The position numbers were made by a program, and so were the translations under genes. This document shows positions 52,592-59,857 of a stretch of DNA of 64,000 nucleotides, one piece after another (position 1 is the stretch's first letter; the number at the start of each line of letters is the position of its first letter). The notes under the pieces are model-generated. The model was not told the origin of the DNA and searched no databases. It was given only the letters and a program-made list of their open reading frames with translations. Location of the stretch: contig JAHBXI010000001.1 of the NCBI GenBank assembly GCA_019636515.1, forward strand, positions 248,001-312,000, written 5' to 3'. Origin of the DNA: Phycisphaeraceae bacterium (GTDB taxonomy: Bacteria; Planctomycetota; Phycisphaerae; Phycisphaerales; UBA1924).

Positions 52592-53008
52592 TCATCCCCC
52601 CACCCGCGCCCGGATGTTCTCCGCCACCTCTGGCGACAGGGCTTCGGGGTGCCCGGTGGCCGCAATCTCCAGCAGCAGTTGCAGGGCGTACCGCACGGCG
52701 TGATTCTCCAGCAGCGTCCCCACGGCCTCGGTGACGTGGCGGACGGCCTGCTGAAGCGCCTCGTCTGCCGGTCCCTCCCAGGTGCGGGCCGCGATGGTGG
52801 AGTGGTAGGTGATGACGGCGCGGGCGTCGGACTCGTCCACCAGAACCGACCGGGCCTTGGCCTTGGCCGTGAGTGCCACCAGCCCGGTGAACTCGCCCCC
52901 GGCATCCTCCACAATCGCGTGAACGCGGCGGACGGCGCGGCGGTGGTAGCGGTCGGTGACGGCGCAGGCGATGACGGCGGTAATGCTGTTCGCTTGGGCA
53001 AGGTTCAT
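52592..53008 (-). CDS. Small helical protein, unknown function
   Basis: 138 residues, predominantly helical and Ala/Val/Leu-rich (VIACAVTDRYHRRAVRRVHAI; ALQQAVRHVTEAVGTLLENHAV). No signal peptide or membrane helix. Its ATG at 53008 overlaps the stop of the upstream gene (ATGA), which shows translational coupling. It may pair with its neighbours as part of the same complex, but that is a guess from gene order. Confidence 0.6.
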   Translation of the reverse strand: MNLAQANSITAVIACAVTDRYHRRAVRRVHAIVEDAGGEFTGLVALTAKAKARSVLVDESDARAVITYHSTIAARTWEGPADEALQQAVRHVTEAVGTLLENHAVRYALQLLLEIAATGHPEALSPEVAENIRARVGG

Positions 53009-53376
53009 CGGCCACCCCCGATCAACCAGGACGGCGGCACGATCCCCGCGCGGCGGCAGGCTTCGATAGCCGCACGCTCGCCCACCCGCGCGACCAGGGC
53101 CATTTGCGCCGTCAGCGTCCCTCCATCGCGGAAACAGGACACGTCGGCCCCAGCGTGGGCGGTGTACCCGGCACCCTTCGCGCCGCCGCCCGATGAGAGC
53201 GGGAAGTAGTGGGCGCGCTTCGCTTTGAGTTCGGAGTGAATGAACGATGCCGGGTCGGAGCCGGGGAGGGTGTCGGGCGCGTCGGGCTTCGTGGTGACGC
53301 GGCGGACCCTGCCGCCGACGGCTAAAACCGATGGGCCGTGCTCCGTGAACCCGTCGCCGGGAAGTGCTGGGAGCAC
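53005..53376 (-). CDS. Small protein, unknown function
   Basis: 123 residues. A mid-region FPLSSGGGAKGAGYTAHAGADVSCFRDGG reads like a glycine-rich loop, and the C-terminus is a helix (GERAAIEACRRAGIVPPSW). The GTG start at 53376 is the only reasonable one. It begins 29 bases after the second Fic gene ends and overlaps the next gene by ATGA. No family recognised. Confidence 0.5.
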   Translation of the reverse strand: MLPALPGDGFTEHGPSVLAVGGRVRRVTTKPDAPDTLPGSDPASFIHSELKAKRAHYFPLSSGGGAKGAGYTAHAGADVSCFRDGGTLTAQMALVARVGERAAIEACRRAGIVPPSWLIGGGR

Positions 53377-53405
53377 GTTCGTGCGTAAATCTGCCTGACA
53401 AGCGC

Positions 53406-54258
53406 TCAGGCTTCGCCGACAAGCCGCTCAATGGACGACCCAACGCTCTGGAGCACGAACGAAGCGAATCGCTCGCACTTGCCGCCATTGGCCTCTTCGA
53501 GGGCCGCGAGGTACTCGGCTCGCTTCTCCACCTCGATGATGGCGTGCGGGAAGCCACGTCGGAGCAAGTGGTAGTTCATCAGCAACCTGGCTGTCCTGCC
53601 GTTGCCGTCGGTAAAGGGGTGGATGGCCACGGCGTTGGAGTGGAGTTCCGCAGATTGAAGAACGGGATGAACGCCGGGGAGGTTCGAGAGTTCGAGCATC
53701 CTGGGCACAATCTCCCCAAACCCGTGGCTGCCCGGTGGGATGAAGCGGGTGCCTTTGATGAGCACGCGGTCGGTCCTGAAACGCCCGGCGTTCTTGGGCT
53801 CGATATCGGCGAGCACATGGGCGTGGATATCGAGCACGTCCTGATCGGTAAGCGGTGCGTTCGCGGGTCGCTTCTCAACCCACTCCTCAATCGCCCGCAG
53901 CGCCCGGTCGTGGTTCCTGGCCTCGTAGATTTCGCGGAGCGTCTTGCCGCTCGTGGGCGCGTGCCCTTCGATGACAAAGTTGGGTCTCCCGGAGTGAGAG
54001 CGTACTCCCCTCGATGGCGTTGGAGTGGTACGTGAGTTCGATGCGAAGGGCCTCAACAGAGTTGGGGAGGATTTTTCCCGCGGCTCGTTGCTCCTGGTAC
54101 TCGGCAAAGAGAGCATCCACGCGCTGGATCGCGGGTGCCACGGCACCGGCCAGTCCGTCAAAGGCTTGCAGGGGTTCAGGGAGTTGCTGTTTCACGCCTG
54201 TCATCATTGGGTCGTTCGGAATCTGGCGTGGATCGGGCATTGATGCCGACTCCTCCAT
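53406..54258 (-). pseudogene. Fic-family protein gene with a one-base frameshift
   Basis: Two overlapping frames on the minus strand together make one Fic protein. From the ATG at 54258, the first frame encodes the N-terminal helices and the inhibitory motif YHSNAIEG (class II Fic, S/T-x3-E-G/N), to SLRETQL near 53980. After an extra T in CTTTG (bases 53976-53978), the second frame continues with VIEGHAPTSGKTLREIYEA and the intact Fic motif HPFTDGNGRTAR, to the stop at 53406. Removing one T restores a normal protein of about 280 residues. This is either a real lesion, a sequencing error or a +1 shift at CTT-TGT. Confidence 0.75.
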
Positions 54259-54260
54259 GC

Positions 54261-55433
54261 TCAGCCCTGCGGTCTTGGGGCTTTCACAATCTCTCCGCTC
54301 TTGTCGATGGTGATTCGCGGCACTTGCCGGAGCGGAATCGAGAGGTGGTAGCGAGCGCCTCTCTTCTCGCCGGTGCGGATCAGCACGCCGCGTTCGGCCA
54401 TGTCCGCAAGGTCGCGGCTCGCGGTGGCCGTCGACGTCTTGGCGATCGCGACGTAGTTCTTCGCGCTCAATCCCCCCTTGAAGCCCTCCGGTCCCTCGTT
54501 CAGCATCCGGATCAGAACCTTCTGCTGCCGTTCGTTCAAGGTACCGCGGAACTTGTCGAGCAGTTTTGTTTTGTCGATCAGGAACTCGACCTGAACGAGG
54601 GTGCGCTGCTGGGCTTCCAAACCGATCCCCGCAAACCAGGCGAGCCAATCGGTGAGATCCGTCCCCTTGTTGGCGGCTTCGAGGGCGTCGTAGTAGCCCT
54701 TGCGGTTCGCGAGAATGGTCGCGGCGATCGCCGTGAGCGTCGGTTGCCCGAGGCTCTGCGCCAGGACTTTCTCCGCGATGGCTCGACCGACCCGGCCATT
54801 GCCGTCCTCGAATGGGTGGATGCACTCGAAGTAGAGGTGGGCGATCCCGGCGCGTGCCAGAACGGGCAGGGGCTCAGGTCCGGTGGGAGCGGTGCGATTG
54901 AACCACTCGATATACCGCCGCATCTCAATGCCAACCCGGGCCGAAGGCGGCGCTTCGAAGTGGACTTTGGGGTCGTAGATTCTTCCTGAGACAACCTGCA
55001 TCGGCTCGGGGTGCGTTCGGTACCGGCCGATGTCCCGCAGGTCGGTGCGCCCGTTCGCGATCATGCGGTGCCAGGCGAACAAGGTGTCGTCGTCGAGCGG
55101 CTTGGCGTAGTTGCGGAACAGGTCCACCATCATCTCGCCGATCCCTTGTTCGGCGGGTTGGACTCTGCGATGATCTGTGGCGAGTCCGAGTTGGCGGCGG
55201 ATGGACGACTGGACGCTGTCGCGGTCCAGAATCTCACCCTCGATCTCCGAAGTGGTGACCGCCTCGTTGCTCATTGCCTCGACCGTAAGTTGGTGCCGAT
55301 TCTCGGAGTTCAGGTGCTTGACGGTCCCGAGGAACACCCCGCCGCCGAGCAAAAACCGCTCCTCGGCCTTCGCCAGCCGAGATCTTTCCCAGGTAAAATG
55401 AGGCCAATCGGCCCGCTGCCAGTTCCATGCCAT
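54261..55433 (-). CDS. Fic-family protein (AMP-transferase-type) with C-terminal winged helix
   Basis: 390 residues, intact. The N-terminal region (MAWNWQRADWPHFTWERSR) matches the DUF4172 extension seen in some Fic proteins. The inhibitory motif TSEIEG is at 61-66, so this is class II and self-inhibited. The catalytic Fic motif HPFEDGNGRVGR begins at His206. Residues about 300-390 resemble a winged-helix DNA-binding domain (NERQQKVLIRMLNEGP; ASRDLADMAERGVLIRTG), so it may bind DNA and could repress its own promoter. The ATG at 55433 was chosen over a GTG at 55445. It is the first gene of the island operon. Confidence 0.88.
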   Translation of the reverse strand: MAWNWQRADWPHFTWERSRLAKAEERFLLGGGVFLGTVKHLNSENRHQLTVEAMSNEAVTTSEIEGEILDRDSVQSSIRRQLGLATDHRRVQPAEQGIGEMMVDLFRNYAKPLDDDTLFAWHRMIANGRTDLRDIGRYRTHPEPMQVVSGRIYDPKVHFEAPPSARVGIEMRRYIEWFNRTAPTGPEPLPVLARAGIAHLYFECIHPFEDGNGRVGRAIAEKVLAQSLGQPTLTAIAATILANRKGYYDALEAANKGTDLTDWLAWFAGIGLEAQQRTLVQVEFLIDKTKLLDKFRGTLNERQQKVLIRMLNEGPEGFKGGLSAKNYVAIAKTSTATASRDLADMAERGVLIRTGEKRGARYHLSIPLRQVPRITIDKSGEIVKAPRPQG

Positions 55434-55451
55434 GATCGAAAACACCCCTAG

Positions 55452-55505
55452 TTATCGATCATAATAGCACTGATTTTAATCGATTTCAACGGCCATTATC
55501 GATCA
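55452..55505 (-). promoter_or_regulatory. Island operon promoter with three ATCGAT-centred sites
   Basis: On the minus strand TTGAAA (55489-55484), a 17-bp spacer and TATTAT (55466-55461) form a strong sigma-70 promoter, AT-rich against its surroundings. TTATCGATCA occurs at 55452-55461 and again at 55496-55505; TTAATCGATTT (55476-55486) lies between -35 and -10. ATCGAT centres are 25 and 19 bp apart. The sites cover the start, the spacer and upstream DNA, as expected of a repressor array. The rest of 55434-55825 holds no supported gene. Confidence 0.7.
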
Positions 55506-55825
55506 AGCACGGGGCGGATTGGCGCCAACGCAGCAGCCGATCGCGTGGCTCCCCCGACACCGCCACGCGACTCAGCGCATCCGGCGGCGGTGGCCTTCGC
55601 GACGCTCCCGCCGGGCCAACGCGCAGCGTTTCATCGCCAGGGCGATGGTCGCGCTCGGGTCGCGGGATGACCGCCAGCGACGCGATCGGGGATCGTACGG
55701 GCTTTGTTCTGAATCGCCACCTTTTTTGTCGCTGAAGAATTGAGTATCATCGCCGGCTCGCGGGTGCTCCCAACACCAACCGGGTCCCTCGCGCCGGGGT
55801 ATCCCACCCCGATGGAGGGTGCGGC

Positions 55826-56653
55826 GTGTTCAAGATCCCCGAGCGGTCCGAGGTCGAGATTCTCTACAAGATCCTCTTCGGGGTGGTGGGCCTGGCGGCC
55901 GGGCTGATCGCCGTCGGGCGTTTCATGGCGAGTTCGCCGACCGGGTTCTTCTGGGCGCTGATGCTGCTGTGCGTGCTGCTGCTGGTCGCGCTGTGGTACG
56001 TGGTGTCCCAGGTGCGGTACATCGGGTACCTGAAGAAACATCCAAGCCGCCTGGTCCAGACGGCGGCCGAGATGCTACGGGATTGCTCGGAGAGCCTGTA
56101 CTACTACGGCGGGGTCGGGCTGATCAACCATTCCGAAGTCCACGACTGGCAGAACGCCTTTGACGAGAAACTGGGGGACAAGAACTTCAAGATCGTCCGG
56201 ATCATCGACCTGCAGAGCCTGGCCGACCTGCAGGCGGTCTACCGGCTCAGCCCCGACCGCTTCAACCGGGCGATCCAGCAGTACAGCAAGTGGATCGGGC
56301 TCCACAAGAACCGCTTCAAGGACCGGGACCCCAACGTCCGGGCCTCCAACTCCATCTACACGTTTCCGGGCGCCCCGATCTGGCAATACGGCTTCCACAT
56401 CATCGTTTTCGACGAGCGGCACATGCTCATCGTCTACCGCAAGGACCAGCAGGCCCGCGGCCTGCTGCTTCGCAACCGACCGGCGATCTGCCGTGATGCG
56501 GTCGCCATGATCGAGAACCTCCGGGAGCACCTGCTCGTGAAGGAGATCACCGGAGCCGACCTCGAGCGCCTCCACGGAGAACTCCTGCGGTACATGAAGG
56601 ACCACGGCATCCCCGAGAGCCCCGAGGAACTCCCGTTCCACGAGGGCCCGTGA
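55826..56653 (+). CDS. Membrane protein, unknown function
   Basis: 275 residues with two N-terminal membrane helices (about 13-33 and 43-63), then a cytosolic domain. The domain reads LVQTAAEMLRDCSESLYYYGG, KIVRIIDLQSLADLQAVY and IWQYGFHIIVFDERHMLIVYR, which suggests an alpha/beta fold. I do not recognise a family. The GTG start at 55826 is preceded by GGAGG at 8 bases. It converges on obgE, 29 bases away. Its GC content is back to that of the chromosome, so it marks the outer edge of the island. Confidence 0.65.
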   Translation: MFKIPERSEVEILYKILFGVVGLAAGLIAVGRFMASSPTGFFWALMLLCVLLLVALWYVVSQVRYIGYLKKHPSRLVQTAAEMLRDCSESLYYYGGVGLINHSEVHDWQNAFDEKLGDKNFKIVRIIDLQSLADLQAVYRLSPDRFNRAIQQYSKWIGLHKNRFKDRDPNVRASNSIYTFPGAPIWQYGFHIIVFDERHMLIVYRKDQQARGLLLRNRPAICRDAVAMIENLREHLLVKEITGADLERLHGELLRYMKDHGIPESPEELPFHEGP

Positions 56654-56682
56654 CCGACACGGACGCGTTGGTCAGGCGTTCG

Positions 56683-57723
56683 CTACGCGGGCTGTTTCCA
56701 CGCCTCCACACCGCCCCCGGCCGGGTGGAGCATCGACCACATCCGCTCCAGGAGCGGGCGCAGGTTCTCGCGAGTCGCCCCCGAGATCGCTATCACGCCC
56801 TGGCGTGGGTCAACATCCAGTTCGCTCGACAGCGACCGTACCGCCTCGGGGACTTCCTCGGGATCGAGCAGGTCGATCTTGTTGAGCACGATGATCTCGG
56901 GCTTGTTGACCAGGTCCGGGGAGTGCCGTGAGAGTTCATGCCGCACGGTGCGGTAATTGGCCGCGGGGCCAGACCCGTCCGCGGGGCACGCATCCAGGAG
57001 GTGGATGATCGCCCGGGTGCGCTCGATGTGCCTCAGGAAATCAAGCCCCAGGCCCGCCCCTTGCGACGCCCCCTCGATCAGCCCCGGGATGTCGGCCAGG
57101 ATCAGCCGGCGCATCGCGTCCAGTTCGCAGATGCCGATCTGCGGGGAGAGCGTGGTAAACGGGTAGTCGGCGATCTTGGGGGTGGCCCGCGTCAGCGCGG
57201 CCAGGAGGGTCGATTTGCCCGCGTTGGGAAGGCCGACAAAGCCGATGTCGGCGATAAGTTTCAGTTCCAGGCGCAGCCGGAACGATTCGCCCGGGGCGCC
57301 GGGCGTGGCCCGTCGGGGGGTCTGGTTCGTCGAGGACTTGAAATGCTCGTTCCCCCATCCGCCCTTGCCGCCGCGGGCAATCACCACGCGGTCCGATGGC
57401 TTGAGGTCGGCCATGAGCGCCCCGGTCAGGTCGTCGTACACCAGCGTCCCGGGGGGGAGTTTCACGATCAGGTCGGGGGCATCGGCCCCGTGGCACTGCT
57501 TGGCACGTCCGGGTCCGCCGTCGGTCGCCTCGACGGTCGCCACGCCCCGGAAGTCGTACAAGGTGTGCATGCCGTCCTCGACCGCGAGCACGACATCACC
57601 GCCCTTGCCTCCATCCCCGCCGCTGGGCCCACCCTTGGGCTCGAATTTCTCACGGCGGAAGGCGACGCAGCCGTCGCCGCCCTTGCCGGCCTTGACGGTG
57701 AAGATGGCTTGATCAACAAACAC
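56683..57723 (-). CDS. obgE: Obg-family GTPase
   Basis: Ribosome-assembly GTPase of the Obg/CgtA family, 346 residues. The N-terminal glycine-rich OBG domain (about 1-157) starts MFVDQAIFTVKAGKGGDG, and the GTPase domain has P-loop GLPNAGKST near 165, the switch FTTLSPQIG, DIPGLIEGASQG and NKIDLLDP. The variable C-terminal OCT domain found in some Obg proteins is missing. The start is GTG at 57723; the family MFVD start fits exactly. Order with rplU-rpmA, common elsewhere, is not seen. Confidence 0.95.
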   Translation of the reverse strand: MFVDQAIFTVKAGKGGDGCVAFRREKFEPKGGPSGGDGGKGGDVVLAVEDGMHTLYDFRGVATVEATDGGPGRAKQCHGADAPDLIVKLPPGTLVYDDLTGALMADLKPSDRVVIARGGKGGWGNEHFKSSTNQTPRRATPGAPGESFRLRLELKLIADIGFVGLPNAGKSTLLAALTRATPKIADYPFTTLSPQIGICELDAMRRLILADIPGLIEGASQGAGLGLDFLRHIERTRAIIHLLDACPADGSGPAANYRTVRHELSRHSPDLVNKPEIIVLNKIDLLDPEEVPEAVRSLSSELDVDPRQGVIAISGATRENLRPLLERMWSMLHPAGGGVEAWKQPA

Positions 57724-57797
57724 CCCGCAGGGTAGGTGCGGCGGGGGCGCCTTGCCGCCCCGAGATCCGCGGGAGGCTCCCTAAAAGACCGCGGCCG

Positions 57798-58211
57798 TTA
57801 CGCCGCGCGGCGCATCAGGGTGCCGCGAGCCAGCCCCCGCACCAGGCGGTCCCGGTCCCCGAAGCGTGCAAACCGCGTGAACGCCACGGCCATGCGGACG
57901 GGTCCTGGATCGGAGTCGTCCACCCAGACCACGTTGCCCATGACGTAGATGCTGCGATCCGAATCAAGTTCGTGCGGATGGTCACCCGGCAGGGTGATCT
58001 GGATCGCCACCCCGGTCCCGGTCTCGATCGGCTCGTCCATCTCGAACATCACGCCGCCTTCGCTGATGTCGTAGGCGTGCCCCTCACGATCGAATCGCTC
58101 ATCGGCGATGCGACGAAGCGAGATCGGGCAGTACATCGGGGCGACGGTGAACCGCGCGTGGCGGCGGCGGTTGACCGGAGACTCGGTGTCAAAGGTGGCG
58201 GTCGCGCTCAT
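57798..58211 (-). CDS. PilZ-domain protein
   Basis: 137 residues with a PilZ domain, a receptor for cyclic di-GMP. The RxxxR motif is RRRHARF near residue 14, and the (D/N)xSxxG motif is DISEGGVMF near 47. The barrel continues to about residue 115. No other domain is attached, so it is probably a c-di-GMP adaptor. The ATG at 58211 (MSATATF) was chosen; upstream in-frame DNA is low quality. Confidence 0.87.
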   Translation of the reverse strand: MSATATFDTESPVNRRRHARFTVAPMYCPISLRRIADERFDREGHAYDISEGGVMFEMDEPIETGTGVAIQITLPGDHPHELDSDRSIYVMGNVVWVDDSDPGPVRMAVAFTRFARFGDRDRLVRGLARGTLMRRAA

Positions 58212-58424
58212 GCGGATGCTCCGTGGCGGTCGCCCGGAGGGACACGCGGCCAGCCCGCGCCGCGTCAACCCGGCGACTCTCCGTGCCCTATCGGGCCTCG
58301 CCCGGCGCGACTTGTGCGCCCGCCGCGGGTTTTGACACGCCGGGCCGCACACACCGCGCCGATGGAATCGCCGGCCGCCCCATCGGCGCCCGCGGGCCAG
58401 GCCGCGTCCGAGAACCCAATCCCG

Positions 58425-58868
58425 TCAGGGTTGCTCGGGCATCCGGGCGATCAGGTGGAGGTTCACCGATTCGACGCGGATCCCCATGCGATGCTCGACC
58501 TCGGCGACCAGGTCCGCCCCCAGCCGGTCCGCCAGCCGTCGGCTCAGGTCCTCGGGAAGATCCATGAACCGGCCATCGGGCATCGCGACGTGGGCGTGGT
58601 TCGACAGGTCCGCGTCGTACCGGGAAGGGCCTCCGCCGACGGGGTTCAGGCGACGGCATAGCCCCGCCTCCCACAGCACATCGAGCGTGTTGTACACCGT
58701 CGCCAGGCTCAGCCCGGGGTCGCTCTCACGCACCGCGGCGAGCAGTTCGTCGGCCGAGGGGTGCGAGGACGAGGCGTGAAGCGCGGCGTAGATGCGCTCT
58801 CGCTGGCGAGTGGCTCGCAGTCCGTGCCGCCGGAACAGGTCGTGGATGTGGTCATCGGTCATGGGCAT
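58425..58868 (-). CDS. Fur-family repressor, PerR-like
   Basis: 147-residue metal-dependent repressor. The DNA-binding wing-helix (about 10-80) has ATRQRERIYAAL and SLATVYNTLDVLWEAG. The regulatory metal site of PerR is present at matching positions: His36, Asp85, His91, His93 and Asp103. The four structural-zinc cysteines (two CxxC) are missing, since HVAMPDGRFMDL replaces the usual HHHLIC-x2-C. A perfect inverted repeat lies 21-36 bases upstream. Divergent from the zinc-ribbon membrane gene. It could sense peroxide or iron; the sequence does not decide. Confidence 0.85.
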   Translation of the reverse strand: MPMTDDHIHDLFRRHGLRATRQRERIYAALHASSSHPSADELLAAVRESDPGLSLATVYNTLDVLWEAGLCRRLNPVGGGPSRYDADLSNHAHVAMPDGRFMDLPEDLSRRLADRLGADLVAEVEHRMGIRVESVNLHLIARMPEQP

Positions 58869-58888
58869 GATGGGAGCGTCTGGAGCGT

Positions 58889-58904
58889 GGAATCCGAGGA
58901 TTCC
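58889..58904. promoter_or_regulatory. Inverted repeat in the Fur-like gene promoter
   Basis: GGAATC-CGAG-GATTCC, 6-bp perfect arms with a 4-base spacer, lies 21 bases upstream of the Fur-like start. On the minus strand a TATACT (58912-58917 region) sits just before it, so the repeat overlaps the likely transcription start. It is a candidate operator, maybe for self-repression. It does not match the classic Fur or PerR box. Confidence 0.4.
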
Positions 58905-58997
58905 CGGCAAAGTATAGAGTCCCTTGCCAGGTCGGGTTCCTCCCGGGCGGCGATCCCACGAGCGATCCCGAGGGATCGGCGACTCCCCATCGTCACG

Positions 58998-59765
58998 ATG
59001 CGCACCCCCACTTCCACCAACACGCCCGCGCTCCTGTGCGAGTCATGCGGCTACTCGCTGCAAGGCCTGGAATCGGGCGTGATGAACTGCTCGGAGTGCG
59101 GGATGCCCGTCGCCGACTCGCACCCGTCACGACGCCCCGGCTCACGCTGGCAGCGGGCGCCGGGGCCGGCTTCGTGGCTCCTGACGCACTTCGATACGCT
59201 GACTTCTCCTCGCGCGCAGTTCCGCCGACTACGGATCGATCCTCGCGGCGCGCGCATGCTGCTGGCAACGACCCTGTTGATGGCGGGGCTGATTGCCTCC
59301 CCCGCCGCCGGCGACCTGCTGATCCCGAGAGGCCTGGTGACGGCGCCGGTCGCGAAAAACCTGCTGGCGGCGTGCGCGGTCGCCCTCGTGCTGCGCGGCC
59401 TGACATGGATCGAGCACCATGGGATCCGCTTCATGGCGGCGCGGCGAGGATGGCGCCTGACAACCGACGCGGCGGCCCAGGTCTGCGCTCATGCGTCGAT
59501 CGGCTGGGTCATCGGCCCCGCCGCGATGACCTGGCTCCTGAGCGAAAGCCGATTCGATCGATGGTCGGCGGCCTTCCCCGACTGGTGGAAGATCGAGCCG
59601 CTCGGGGTCATCCCGCTCGGGGCCCAGTCCGACCGCTTCGCCGGCCTGGGGCTCTCGCTCCTGGCGGGGATGATCCTGTTCGAGGTACTCGTGTACGCCG
59701 GGGTGCGTCGGTGTCGGTGGGCCAATCCGCCGGGAAGCGCGGTTGCCACCCGCCATACCCTCTGA
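58998..59765 (+). CDS. Zinc-ribbon membrane protein, unknown function
   Basis: 255 residues. An N-terminal zinc ribbon has two CxxC-type pairs (CESCGYSLQGL and CSECGMP, near 14-39), the form common in planctomycete membrane proteins. Three to five hydrophobic helices follow (about 85-105, 115-135, 165-185, 215-240). No catalytic motif is visible. The ATG at 58998 was chosen because it puts the ribbon at the start. It is divergent from the Fur-like gene and 92 bases upstream of an MFS transporter on the same strand. Confidence 0.7.
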   Translation: MRTPTSTNTPALLCESCGYSLQGLESGVMNCSECGMPVADSHPSRRPGSRWQRAPGPASWLLTHFDTLTSPRAQFRRLRIDPRGARMLLATTLLMAGLIASPAAGDLLIPRGLVTAPVAKNLLAACAVALVLRGLTWIEHHGIRFMAARRGWRLTTDAAAQVCAHASIGWVIGPAAMTWLLSESRFDRWSAAFPDWWKIEPLGVIPLGAQSDRFAGLGLSLLAGMILFEVLVYAGVRRCRWANPPGSAVATRHTL

Positions 59766-59857
59766 CTCTCCGTCGCGTGGGCTCGCGCGGGACGTACGCG
59801 TCGGCGGCGAACCGGGTTCAAATCCCCGGACCAGACCCGCCCGAGCCGGCGGACACC

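Noticed and set aside
54135-54989. Long plus-strand open frames opposite the Fic genes
   Set aside because: They are shadows of the minus-strand Fic coding sequence, which has clear family motifs.
59800-59840. tRNA-like T-arm sequence (GGTTCAAATCCC)
   Set aside because: No matching acceptor stem, anticodon arm or D arm lies upstream within 80 bases.
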